A stretch of 64,000 nt of DNA from UBA5018 sp044356735. Its GTDB lineage: Bacteria; Cyanobacteriota; Cyanobacteriia; PCC-6307; Cyanobiaceae. A model generated the notes under the pieces. That model was not told the DNA's origin. It saw only the letters and a program-made list of their open reading frames with translations, and searched no databases. Position 1 is the stretch's first letter; each line of letters opens with the position of its first letter. Shown in pieces: positions 41,506 through 50,336 of the stretch. Location: the NCBI GenBank assembly GCA_044356735.1, contig JBIKVR010000001.1, forward strand, positions 13,278-77,277, written 5' to 3'. Made by a program: the position numbers and the translations under genes.

Positions 41506-44352
41506 CTAACCCACAGGCTTTGCCGGTAACTTCCGGGTGATCCGCTGTAATTGGCGCGTTTCCAGGGCCAGCACCCGGCGGGCGAAATCGGGATCCTGCT
41601 CCAGGGTGGCGTCAAATGAATCCACCGGCACCGCCAGCACGCGGGTGCCAGCTGTCTCGGCCACGATGGTGTTCTCTGAGGCGCTTTGGGTTAGCACCTC
41701 CAGTTCGTCGAGCACTTGACCCGGTTGCATCTGGCTGACCCGCAGCTGGTCGCCGCTGCGATCTTCCACTCGGGCAGCCCCTTCGATCAGCAGCAGCAGC
41801 TCACGGCAGGTGTCCCCCGGCTCCGTGATCAAAGCTTCCGCCCCATAGACACGGATCTCGGCCCGTTCCGCCAACAGATCGAGGGTGTCGGCCCAGGTGC
41901 GGCGGAAAAAGTCGCTGGTGGCGAGCACCACGCGTTTTTCCAGTTCCGGCAGAGCCTCCAAAGCCACTGGTCCCGCCAGTTTCAGCAGCCGCTCGGCTGT
42001 GGTCAGCACCCAGGCGGGCCGGCCGGCCTGGCTCAGATTTGCCCTCCAGGCCAAGCCCAGTTCAGGATCCAGGCCGGCAGTCAGCACTACGGCCGCCGTG
42101 GCCACGGTGGGGTCGGGGTCCTGGGCCAGCCGCTCCAGATGCATCAGCGTCGCTTCCCTTGGCAGTGGGGGGCGGGAGTCTGCTGACCCCGCCGCCGAGC
42201 TGAGCAGCTGCTCCACCAGTTGGGCAGGAAGTTGGGCGGGCAGTTGGGCGGGCCAGGGTTGCCGCTCCAGCAGATTTGTCAGCGCCGGCAATGCCAGGGC
42301 CCGCAGCCGGGCCCGCAGCGGCTCGCGGGCCGGGTTGGTTTCCAGCTGGGGCAGGCAATCCAGGATCGCCCGCAACACCAGCTCCTGGCGATGCCGCAAC
42401 CGGTCGTCGAGCAGGGCAACCAGCTGGGGCTGCTCCCGCAAGCAGGGTTGATGCAGGGCTTGCACCGCGGCGGTGAGCTCCCCCAGCCTGTCCAGCAGCA
42501 GCGCGGCTCTGCGAGCGGCCCCCTCGGCTGGAGACAGCTTCTCGCGGGCCTGGGCCTCCTCCAAGGGGCTGATCGAGTACTCACTGCCCAGGGCAGCCAA
42601 CACCGCGGCCTCGCCACTTCCATCTCCACCTCCATCTCCATCTCCAGCGCCCCGGCCAGCGCCAGCGCCACCTCCCGCCCCTGTCCCGAGCTGACCCTGC
42701 AACCGCAGCAGCCGTTCCAGCGAGCGGCGGTATCCGCTGAGCCGAACCTGGTCCTCCAAGCTGCGGCGCCGTTCGGGATCCAGCAGGGTCGGATCCTCCA
42801 CCCCCAGCTCCTCCAGCAGCTGGCGGTGCTCATCGTCTGAGATGCCCAGCTCCTGGCGCATGCGCCGCAACACCTCCAGGCTGCTGGCGGCATTTACATA
42901 GCCTTCCGCCAGGGCATCGCGCACCACTCCCTTATAGGCATCGTGTCGCTGCTCGTTACCAAATCCCGGCAAAATCCGGGCTAATACGTAAACCTCATCG
43001 GGGTTGAGATCCCCCAGGCTGCGGCCCTCAAGGAACCTTGCCACATCGAGGCCCAGCTTCTGCAGCTGGCGCCGGAACCGCTCCGCCAGATTCTCCCTGC
43101 CATAAAGAGCCGGATTGCGGTGCCAGTTGCGCACCAGCCACAGGGAGCTGGTGGCCACCAGGGCCATATCGAACAGGTATTGCAGCCAGGCCGGAGCCAA
43201 TTGCAGCAGGGGCCTGCCCGCAAACAGAAAGAAGAAATTGAACACCAGGAAAGTTGCCGCCAGAAACACCCGGTGACGAATCAATGCCTTGTCTGGCTCA
43301 GCCCCCTGCCGCCGCACCCGGCGCCGCATCCAGGCCTCGATGGCCCTGCCGGCCAGCCAACCCAGCCAGGTGCAGAGCCCCAGTACCAGGGGCACGGCCA
43401 CAATCCGGGGCAGATTGATCGCCTGGCCCCCCAGGTACAGGCCGGGGCTGAACAGCAGCGATAACTGATCCGGTTGGCGCACCCAGGCACCGGAGAAGTA
43501 GTACTGCCAATTGCCGGCATAGAGATAGTAATAGAGGAAATAACCCACCACCAGGCCCACATAGCCGTAGCGCTCGAAAGCGAAGGCCGGCGTCTCGATG
43601 CGCGCCCAATACATGCGCTCGGAGTCGATATCTATGCAGGGTTGCTGGCAGGCCACGCAGGCGCTCTGCTCTTCGCCGTTGGCATCTGTGCTGCGACACA
43701 TCGACTGGGTGATCGTTGTGGGGCTCAGATGGGCTCTGCTGCCCAGCAGCCCGGCCGGAGCCGAATAGATCGACTGCACCGGTGCCATCGGACAGAAGTA
43801 TTGACACCAGGCCTTGCCGCCATATAACCAACCCACCGCGACTGCGGCGACGATCGTGAACAGCAGCCAAGCCGCCAACACCAGCCGGTCGGCATTGAAA
43901 AACAGGATTCGACCGCACAGCCCAACGTACAGCCAGCCGAACTGCAAGGCCGAGTAATGCTTAGCCAACCAGGAATCGGGTGACACCCGGGCAAGTTGGC
44001 GGCGAAACTCGCCGGTTTTCGGGTTGCGCTTGGCGGTCTGTCGCTGCCAGCCGAGCGCCCTGGGGATCTGGGAGATGAAGGAAAGGGGACAGATTCGCCG
44101 CCATAGTTCGTGGCCGAATACCAGCAGCACAAAAATGGCCGCCGGCACCACCGCACCCCAGAAAATTGTGGTGCCCAGGGGATAGGGCATCTCCACAAGA
44201 CAGCGGCCCTGCACCTCCACGCAGGTGCCTGGAAGCCGCAGCGGACTCCAGGGGTGATCGGCTGCCGTGAAGCGAGCCGTGAATGGATCGAAGAACAGGG
44301 AGCCGATGATCAGCAACCAGCCGGTGGTGAGTAGCCATCTCAGCCAGTGCAT
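41506..44352 (-). CDS. Polyferredoxin-like membrane protein fused to helical repeats and a cNMP-binding domain
   Basis: A protein of 948 residues from ATG 44352. Residues 1-400 form a membrane part with about nine helices and iron-sulfur motifs GKAWCQYFCPMAP (C183, C187) and MCRSTDANGEEQSACVACQQPC (C219, C232, C235, C239), as in NosR/NapH/CcoG-type electron-transfer proteins. Residues ~430-800 are helical HEAT/TPR-like with a Gly/Asp-rich linker (GGGAGAGRGAGDGDGGGDGS) and a PAQL repeat. The C-terminus (~810-930; ELLLLIEGAARVEDRSGDQL, MQPGQVLDELEVLT) is a cyclic-nucleotide-binding-like domain. I know no characterised protein with this combination. Confidence 0.75.
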   Translation of the reverse strand: MHWLRWLLTTGWLLIIGSLFFDPFTARFTAADHPWSPLRLPGTCVEVQGRCLVEMPYPLGTTIFWGAVVPAAIFVLLVFGHELWRRICPLSFISQIPRALGWQRQTAKRNPKTGEFRRQLARVSPDSWLAKHYSALQFGWLYVGLCGRILFFNADRLVLAAWLLFTIVAAVAVGWLYGGKAWCQYFCPMAPVQSIYSAPAGLLGSRAHLSPTTITQSMCRSTDANGEEQSACVACQQPCIDIDSERMYWARIETPAFAFERYGYVGLVVGYFLYYYLYAGNWQYYFSGAWVRQPDQLSLLFSPGLYLGGQAINLPRIVAVPLVLGLCTWLGWLAGRAIEAWMRRRVRRQGAEPDKALIRHRVFLAATFLVFNFFFLFAGRPLLQLAPAWLQYLFDMALVATSSLWLVRNWHRNPALYGRENLAERFRRQLQKLGLDVARFLEGRSLGDLNPDEVYVLARILPGFGNEQRHDAYKGVVRDALAEGYVNAASSLEVLRRMRQELGISDDEHRQLLEELGVEDPTLLDPERRRSLEDQVRLSGYRRSLERLLRLQGQLGTGAGGGAGAGRGAGDGDGGGDGSGEAAVLAALGSEYSISPLEEAQAREKLSPAEGAARRAALLLDRLGELTAAVQALHQPCLREQPQLVALLDDRLRHRQELVLRAILDCLPQLETNPAREPLRARLRALALPALTNLLERQPWPAQLPAQLPAQLVEQLLSSAAGSADSRPPLPREATLMHLERLAQDPDPTVATAAVVLTAGLDPELGLAWRANLSQAGRPAWVLTTAERLLKLAGPVALEALPELEKRVVLATSDFFRRTWADTLDLLAERAEIRVYGAEALITEPGDTCRELLLLIEGAARVEDRSGDQLRVSQMQPGQVLDELEVLTQSASENTIVAETAGTRVLAVPVDSFDATLEQDPDFARRVLALETRQLQRITRKLPAKPVG

Positions 44353-44583
44353 TTGGATCTCGCTCACCCGCGAGCCGGCCATTTCCAGGATTCACAACAG
44401 GGCCGAAACACTAACCAGCCCCATCGGCCGCTAGGTAAAAAGCAGCTGCCTGAGCCCCCACCGGGGCGCCTTGGCTATGAAGTCACGCCGCTTTTAGGCA
44501 GAGATGCCGCGTACAGCGGTGCCGCCCTTGGGCGGTGGTGGCCCGGCTGAGTTCAAAACCGGGACCCTGGCCCCACAATGGAA
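44353..44583. other. Intergenic region with divergent promoters
   Basis: About 230 bp between the polyferredoxin fusion gene (minus) and the cobalamin riboswitch (plus). An inverted GCCGCCCTTGGGCGGTGG motif near 44520 could form a hairpin. No gene is supported; open frames here are GC-rich noise. Confidence 0.4.
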
Positions 44584-44722
44584 GGGCGGTTCCAGCGGGT
44601 CATTCCCTGGAGGCAAGGAGGAAAATCCGGTGGGGTTGCAGGTTCGTCCTGAACCGATTCCGGCGCTGTCCCGCAGCTGTGATGGGGGTTCCGGCTCCCT
44701 CAGTCAGAACGCTCGCCGTGTT
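44584..44722 (+). promoter_or_regulatory. Cobalamin riboswitch upstream of hupE
   Basis: The sequence GGCGGTTCCAGCGGGTCATT ... GGAGGAAAATCCGGTGGGG ... GATTCCGGCGCTGTCCCGCA, GCTGTGATGGGGG and a closing TCCCTCAGTCAGAACGCTCGCC matches the B12-box layout: a GGGAA-AnnCGGTG core, the conserved GCnGnCCCGCAnCTGT box, and AGTCAGGAnACC-like end. It ends ~37 nt before the HupE ATG. Expression of the transporter should therefore drop when B12 is abundant. Confidence 0.82.
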
Positions 44723-44759
44723 CCACCAACCCATTGCCGGCGCGGACCGGATTGCCCCG

Positions 44760-45377
44760 ATGAACAACTCTGTCTCCACCAGATCCCTGGCCCTGCTGGC
44801 CGGCTTCTCCTTGCTGGCCACCCTGCTGCTGGATCAACCGGCCCATGCCCATGGCATCGCCCAGGGCTTGGGCTTGGGCGGCGGCCTCGCCGGCTTCCTG
44901 CATCCGATCACCGGCGCCGACCACCTGCTGCTGCTGATCGGCGTGGGGGCGGCCGGCGCTTGCATCTCCCCCCAGCTGCTGCTCTGGGCGCTGGCCGGTG
45001 CCCTCGGCGGTGGGATCTACGGCGCAATCGGCGGCAGCCTGCCGGGCCAGGAGTTGCTGGCGGCCCTGGCGATCACGGCCCTGGCGGTGCTGGTGCTGCG
45101 CAGCCTGCAGCCAAAACAGAGCCCGCAATTGGGCTTCTGCGCCGCCCTGGTGGCCACGGCCGTGGCGGTGCACGCCATGCTCCACGGCCTGGAGGCCCCA
45201 GCCGATGCTGCCGCCGCCCTCTGGTGGCTGGGGGCCTTCGCGGGCTCAGCTCTGGTGAGCGGCGGCAGTTTCCTGTTGCTGCGGCGCCTGCCCCTGGCCT
45301 GGAACCGGGGCTTGGCCCTGCTGCTGGCCCTCTCCGGTGGGGTGGCGGCCCTGGCGCCGATCGGGCTGCTGCGCTGA
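44760..45377 (+). CDS. hupE: HupE/UreJ family metal permease, probable cobalt transporter
   Basis: A membrane protein of 205 residues: signal peptide MNNSVSTRSLALLAGFSLLA ending in AHAH, then six helices with the family motif HPITGADHLLLLIGVGAAG and AVHAMLHGLEAPADAAAALW. HupE/UreJ proteins move nickel or cobalt; the B12 riboswitch upstream points to cobalt, as established by comparative genomics for cyanobacterial members. A 3' piece of this gene is duplicated at 52249-52329. Confidence 0.88.
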   Translation: MNNSVSTRSLALLAGFSLLATLLLDQPAHAHGIAQGLGLGGGLAGFLHPITGADHLLLLIGVGAAGACISPQLLLWALAGALGGGIYGAIGGSLPGQELLAALAITALAVLVLRSLQPKQSPQLGFCAALVATAVAVHAMLHGLEAPADAAAALWWLGAFAGSALVSGGSFLLLRRLPLAWNRGLALLLALSGGVAALAPIGLLR

Positions 45378-45391
45378 CGCTGCAGTGGGGT

Positions 45392-45490
45392 GAGGGGACT
45401 GGCAGCGTCCGCATCAACGATCGGTTTCGGCTCTGCTTTCGCTGGAGCGACAGCGGCCCGGAAGACGTTGAAATCGTTGATTACCACTGA
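45392..45490 (+). pseudogene. C-terminal remnant of a HigB/RelE-type toxin
   Basis: The frame reads GTGSVRINDRFRLCFRWSD and ends PEDVEIVDYH, the end of HigB toxins (usual form ...IRVNDQWRICFRW...VEIVDYH). It starts only ~14 nt after the hupE stop, so about 60 N-terminal residues are missing and no start codon is available. HigB cuts mRNA on the ribosome; this fragment retains the C-terminal strand region but should be inactive. Confidence 0.8.
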
Positions 45491-45499
45491 AACCTACCC

Positions 45500-45793
45500 A
45501 TGCCCCGCATCGATCCCATCACCCCCGGTGAACTTTTCCAGGAGGAGTTCCTCGAACCCCTGGGCATCAGTCAATACCGCCTGGCAAAAGCCATCGGCGT
45601 GCCCGCCTCCCGCATCAGCGAGATCATCACCGGCCAGCGGGCAATCACCGCCGATACCGATCTGCGCCTCTGCCGCGTTCTGGGTCTCAGTCCGGGGTAC
45701 TGGTTGTGCGCCCAGGCCGCCCACGACACAGAGGTGGCCAGCGCCTTGCTGGAGGAAGAGCTGGAGCGCATCCAGCCGTTGGTGAGCTGCTAA
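45500..45793 (+). CDS. higA: HigA-family antitoxin
   Basis: A protein of 97 residues with a complete HTH_XRE domain: PGELFQEEFLEPLGISQYRL, AKAIGVPASRISEIITGQRA and ITADTDLRLCRVLGLSPGYW. These are typical of HigA, which represses its own operon and neutralises HigB. It starts 9 nt after the broken toxin frame, in the usual higBA order. As its toxin is truncated it is now an orphan antitoxin or a stand-alone regulator. Confidence 0.93.
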   Translation: MPRIDPITPGELFQEEFLEPLGISQYRLAKAIGVPASRISEIITGQRAITADTDLRLCRVLGLSPGYWLCAQAAHDTEVASALLEEELERIQPLVSC

Positions 45794-45798
45794 GGCCC

Positions 45799-46095
45799 AT
45801 GACCCGCCTGAACGACCAGCTGTTCCAGCAGATGGCCGCCGAGATCCGCGAGGAGATCCCGAGAGCTGAGGTGCAGTTGTACTCCTGCGGGGAAGCCTTC
45901 TGCTACAGCTCCCATGGCCGCTGGGAGGTCAGGCCCAGTCCGATGTGGCCCTCATGATCCTGGCCAGCGACGACTGGTACGCCAATCAAAACCGGATTAA
46001 GGCCCTCGGACAGCTGTAAAACAAGTCTCCCGCCATCGCGTTCCTGTGGACCTGCTGCTCTCCCCCCACAGCCAGGCGGAGGAGCGGCACCACTG
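45799..46095 (+). pseudogene. Nucleotidyltransferase (MNT-type) remnant
   Basis: Begins MTRLNDQLFQQMAAEIREEI and PRAEVQLYSCGEAFC, then shifts frame to AQSDVALMILASDDWYANQN, and again to KQVSRHRVPVDLLLSPHSQA. In order these match the start, the DxD-type strand (here SDVALMIL) and the end of small MNT nucleotidyltransferases used as antitoxins or AMPylators. The GSxAxG catalytic loop is deleted and at least two frameshifts are needed, so it is dead. Confidence 0.65.
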
Positions 46096-46176
46096 ACTCA
46101 GCCATGAGATCGGCCAACTGCAGTCATCACCGCTCATGCTGGGCAATCTGGAGGTCATCCTCGATCGCTCCGAATT

Positions 46177-46440
46177 TTGCCACCCGGCTGCAGCTCCACC
46201 CGAATCGGCAAGTGCGACTTCGAGTGGACCCAGCCCGGCCTGGATCAGGAAGCGCGAATCACCTGCGACTTCAGCTACTACGAAGACAACAGCGCCAGCA
46301 TTAAGCTTTGGGTGCAGGGAAGCCAATTGTTTACGATGCATGAGGTGACCGAAGCTGTCGGGCACTCTCAAATTCAGGCCCACAGAAGTAAGCTTGATAC
46401 CACTCTCGGCACGAACCCAGGAGCCAATCAGCATCGATGA
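46177..46440 (+). CDS. Possible small protein coupled to the STAND NTPase gene
   Basis: A frame of 87 codons (TTG start) with coding-like content: RIGKCDFEWTQPGLDQEARI, TCDFSYYEDNSASIKLWVQG and SQLFTMHEVTEAVGHSQIQA. Its TGA overlaps the ATG of the next gene (ATGA at 46437-46440). It is not recognised. It could be a coupled accessory gene of the STAND protein, or the end of a decayed gene whose upstream part (MLGNLEVILDRSEFCHPAAA at 46136, other frame) has shifted. Confidence 0.4.
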   Translation: MPPGCSSTRIGKCDFEWTQPGLDQEARITCDFSYYEDNSASIKLWVQGSQLFTMHEVTEAVGHSQIQAHRSKLDTTLGTNPGANQHR

Positions 46441-49400
46441 ATCACCTCCTTGATGTCACGGGTGCAGACATCGGTCTCCTCAGTGATGCTGATCTGCGGG
46501 TACTCACTGGGAAGCTCTGTGAGGCCGACTACCTTCAAGCAGGCTTGCCCACGTATGGGATCAGATGGGGTGGCCATCAAGATGCAGCAGATGGTGGTGT
46601 TGACGTTCAAGTCAGCAGACCTCCTGAATCGGATTGCACCATTTTCTCACCACCATCGGATAGCCAAATTCCACGAGCTGATACTGTTTTTCAAGCCAAG
46701 CAGTGCAAGATGCCTAGGAGTTCAATCCTTGCGGAGATGGGCAAGGCTGGTGTTGTTCAACTTCTGGGCGAGCTGGCCTCTGTTGACGGAGCATATGTGA
46801 TCGTCAGCGGAGAATCAACAACAAAGACGATGTTGGAAGATCGCATTGCAGCGATGCGGCAGGCCGTTGGATTAATCAGCAATAGTCATCGCCTTGCTCT
46901 TGACTTTTACGATCAGACCACAATTGCTAGCTGGGTCCGGCGACACGATACATTGATTCACTGGGTACTTGAGAGGGTTGGCAGGCCGTCCTCCGGATGG
47001 CGCACTTATGGTTACTGGGCCAGCGGCAGGGGAACAGTTGAAGATTGCTATTTGCTTGATACGCGGGCAAAATTGATACCTCCCGGATCAACAGGTGAAC
47101 CTGTGCCGATTGTCGAGGGCATACAACAGCTTCGCAGCCGCCTATCAAACTCACAGCGTGCGGTGCGACTTGTTGGTCTGTCTGGGGTTGGCAAGACACG
47201 CTTAGTACAAGCACTATTTGATCCCCGGATAGGCAGTGAAGCACTAAATAAACATCAGGTCTATTACGCTGATGGCTCATTAGCAACCCAGCCCGATCCC
47301 GTTCAACGTGCCGATCAACTGATCGCGGGAAGGCACTCAGCATTTCTCGTTATCGACAACTGCAGCGAGGAACTTCATCGAGCCATCAACCAACGATGTT
47401 GCCAGGAGAACAGCAATGTTAGATTGCTCACTGTTGAGTATGACATCAAAGAAGATGCTCCAACGGAAACGGATGTTTACCGACTGCAGCCATCAGACGA
47501 TCAATTGATCAAAGAGCTGATCAGCCAGCGTTACCCAGAAGTCAGCCAGATCGACCGCTCAACGATCGCGAGATTTTCGGAAGGAAACACAAGAGTGGCG
47601 CTGGCGCTCGCTGATTCAGTTATGCACGATGGCAGCCTGGCTGGTCTTGGCGACTACGAGCTGTTTAAACGTCTCTTCTATCAGCGCAATGGAGAAGATA
47701 GGGGTTTGCTGGAAGCGGCCAAAGCGGCTTCATTGGTTTACTCATTCAGCATTGATGAAAATTCAGTAGCTGGATCAGAACACTCCGTTTTAGCAAATCT
47801 CTACGAGCAAACCGCAAAAACAATGCTTAGAATGCTCTCAGAGCTAAAAAGGCGAGAACTACTCCAGGCCCGCGGCCCATGGAGAGCCGTGCTTCCTCAA
47901 GCCATATCCAACAGACTTGCCAATGAGGCTTTACAAGAGCTTCCAGTACAGCAGATTCTACAAGCTTTTGATCCCACAGAAAATCAAAGGCTGCTTAAGT
48001 CATTCTGTCACCGAATAGGCTTTCTTCACGATGAGTCTGTTGCTGTACAATGCGCAAGTGAATTTCTATCACCGGTCGGTCCCATCGGCTCCAGGCTTTT
48101 GAGAAGTGAAACATGGCACAAAGAAGCATTCTATCGTGAGCACTGGGATATAGACTGCCTTGTTTATCTTGCGCCTGCTGATCCCAATGCGGCTCTACAG
48201 CTTATCGAAACTCTAAGCAATGGCACGGAAGGCGAACACTTCACATCAAGAGATAATCCACACTTTTCAAGAGTTGTAGGGCTCCTGTGCAAAATTGCTT
48301 ATTCCGCAGATCTTTTTCCCCGAGCCATAGCGATCTTATTGCGGTTTGCACTAACTGAACAGCCAGGCGAGAACAACAACTCCATTCGCCATCAGATCAA
48401 GCCTCTCTTTCAGCGGCACCTATCTGGAACAATGGCACCTCAAGCTTTAAGGCTGGAAGTTGTCGAAAGCCTTTTGGATGCGCAGGATGCCAGCAGGAAC
48501 GGGCTTGGTTTCTATTTACTGGAGGCCATGCTGAAGTCATCAGGTTTCATGTCGTACAATACCTTTGACTTTGGCTCACGATCGCGAGGTTTTGGATACA
48601 TTCCACCCACAGTTAAAGACGCCCAGCATTGGCATGAGACTGCCCTCAGTTATTGCGTGAATCTGGCAGTTTTCGATGATCCACGCTCGATTGAAGCTAG
48701 AGCCTTGCTTGCTCGTCAATGGAGATCACTCTGGCTGAATGTCAAACTTTACGATTTCATAGAAAAGATCACTCGTGATCTTCATGCCCATCAGCCATGG
48801 ATTGATGGTTGGCTGGCAATCAAGCAAACAATCAGACTCGATGGCAACGACGTAGCCGCAGAGATTAAAGTCAGACTTGAAAAACTTGCCATAGATCTTG
48901 CCCCAGCAGGGCTAGTTGAGAATGTGCTCCTTTATTTGTGCAGAGATCAATTCCACTTGATAAATATCGTGGACGATGAGAACACAGAGAAGAGTGCCAA
49001 TCAAGCTTTTTTACTAATGGAGTCAACCGCCTTAAGACTCGGCGTTGAAGCAAGTCACAACAAAGATCTAATCAAGCAACTACTTCCTATATTGGTCAAA
49101 TCTCAGAGTATGCTTATCAATAAGTTTTGCGAAGGCTTGATCACAAAACTTATTGATGCAACTTGGCTCGTCGAAAGCTGTTGCTCTGCCTGGAAACAGG
49201 CTGATCCATCCAGCAGAACCGTGGATATGCTGATTGGAGTCCTGAAACAGTGTGCCGATTTAGATCGCAAATCATATGAACAATTCCTTGATAGGTTAAT
49301 GATTGAGCCTGATGTTGAAGCCGTATTTCCTTGCATTCAACTAGGTCTAGATATTGACGATCAAGCAGTAGAGAGATTAATTGCCTGCATCTATTCAGGG

Positions 49401-50336
49401 AGTGCACCGCTCCAAAGCTATCAGAAACTCGGCAATGCTTCTGTCGTCCGCAGAATAGACAATCATACACTTCTTCGCCTACTTACTGCACTCAGGGATA
49501 CAGAAAACGGTGATAGTTTCATCATTACATCCTTGTGTCTTGTAGTTTATCTCTCTGAATCGGATCAGTTACCAATCTCGTTTGTCGATTTTGCAAGAGA
49601 GAGTTTGGTGAGGCAAGCCTTTTCTCGTTCTCTAGGAATGCTACCAAACTTGGACTATGAGCTTCAGCAGATTTCCCAAGCATGCCTGTGTGGAGAACAG
49701 GGTGCCGAAGCGGCAAAAATAGTCGCAACCAATCTTCTTGTGAAAATCCTCGACAATTCAGTTACTGGATATCAAGATTATCCGATGCTGATGGACTCGC
49801 TGGCAACGTGTCAGCCCGCCATTTTCCTCGATGTATTTATCGGAAGCTTATCCAGCCATCGCGAGGAGATTGATAATATTTTTGATTCCGCATCTTGGCA
49901 CGATGATCTTGGTTATAGGCATAACTCGCTTGACTTGATCGATCATGAGGTTCTTTTAGACTGGTGCGAGCATGATTCCGATCATCGCTTCTCGGCTCTT
50001 GCCCAGGCAGTTCAACTTTGTTGCTCCAAGCCTGATCAGAATGGGCGGCCTGAATTAGTATGGAGTCCAATTGCCTTAGAGCTTCTTTCTAGAGCGCCAA
50101 AAATTCATGATGTACTCATTTCATTTAGCTCTGTATTCTTCCCGCGATCTTGGACGGGATCAAGAGCAGATATGATTGCCGATAGATTACCACTTCTAGA
50201 TATTCTACAGCAGCATCTCAATCCCTACGTCGCCACTTGGGCCTCAGCAAAGCGCATCGAATTAATAAATTACGTGGCCAATTTGCGCACGAAAGAGAAG
50301 CAAGAAAAAGACGCAATGTTTCAAAAATTCGAATGA
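46437..50336 (+). CDS. Nuclease-STAND NTPase with long repeat region (Avs-like)
   Basis: A protein of 1299 residues, AT-richer than its surroundings. Residues ~1-180 look like an Mrr-type PD-(D/E)XK nuclease: DAADGGVDVQVSRP (Asp56) and ADTVFQAKQCK (Gln86-x-Lys88). Residues ~225-500 are a P-loop NTPase of the STAND class, with Walker A GLSGVGKT (247-254) and Walker B FLVIDNCS (Asp307). The remaining ~800 residues are helical, with HEAT/TPR-like spacing and no catalytic motif, as expected of a ligand-sensing solenoid. This nuclease-STAND-repeat order is that of antiviral Avs proteins, which detect phage proteins and then cut DNA. Phage defence is inferred from architecture and neighbours. Confidence 0.72.
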   Translation: MNHLLDVTGADIGLLSDADLRVLTGKLCEADYLQAGLPTYGIRWGGHQDAADGGVDVQVSRPPESDCTIFSPPSDSQIPRADTVFQAKQCKMPRSSILAEMGKAGVVQLLGELASVDGAYVIVSGESTTKTMLEDRIAAMRQAVGLISNSHRLALDFYDQTTIASWVRRHDTLIHWVLERVGRPSSGWRTYGYWASGRGTVEDCYLLDTRAKLIPPGSTGEPVPIVEGIQQLRSRLSNSQRAVRLVGLSGVGKTRLVQALFDPRIGSEALNKHQVYYADGSLATQPDPVQRADQLIAGRHSAFLVIDNCSEELHRAINQRCCQENSNVRLLTVEYDIKEDAPTETDVYRLQPSDDQLIKELISQRYPEVSQIDRSTIARFSEGNTRVALALADSVMHDGSLAGLGDYELFKRLFYQRNGEDRGLLEAAKAASLVYSFSIDENSVAGSEHSVLANLYEQTAKTMLRMLSELKRRELLQARGPWRAVLPQAISNRLANEALQELPVQQILQAFDPTENQRLLKSFCHRIGFLHDESVAVQCASEFLSPVGPIGSRLLRSETWHKEAFYREHWDIDCLVYLAPADPNAALQLIETLSNGTEGEHFTSRDNPHFSRVVGLLCKIAYSADLFPRAIAILLRFALTEQPGENNNSIRHQIKPLFQRHLSGTMAPQALRLEVVESLLDAQDASRNGLGFYLLEAMLKSSGFMSYNTFDFGSRSRGFGYIPPTVKDAQHWHETALSYCVNLAVFDDPRSIEARALLARQWRSLWLNVKLYDFIEKITRDLHAHQPWIDGWLAIKQTIRLDGNDVAAEIKVRLEKLAIDLAPAGLVENVLLYLCRDQFHLINIVDDENTEKSANQAFLLMESTALRLGVEASHNKDLIKQLLPILVKSQSMLINKFCEGLITKLIDATWLVESCCSAWKQADPSSRTVDMLIGVLKQCADLDRKSYEQFLDRLMIEPDVEAVFPCIQLGLDIDDQAVERLIACIYSGSAPLQSYQKLGNASVVRRIDNHTLLRLLTALRDTENGDSFIITSLCLVVYLSESDQLPISFVDFARESLVRQAFSRSLGMLPNLDYELQQISQACLCGEQGAEAAKIVATNLLVKILDNSVTGYQDYPMLMDSLATCQPAIFLDVFIGSLSSHREEIDNIFDSASWHDDLGYRHNSLDLIDHEVLLDWCEHDSDHRFSALAQAVQLCCSKPDQNGRPELVWSPIALELLSRAPKIHDVLISFSSVFFPRSWTGSRADMIADRLPLLDILQQHLNPYVATWASAKRIELINYVANLRTKEKQEKDAMFQKFE

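Noticed and set aside
45499..45793. Complete higBA toxin-antitoxin system
   Set aside because: Only the antitoxin is intact; the upstream toxin frame lacks its N-terminal two thirds and a start codon.
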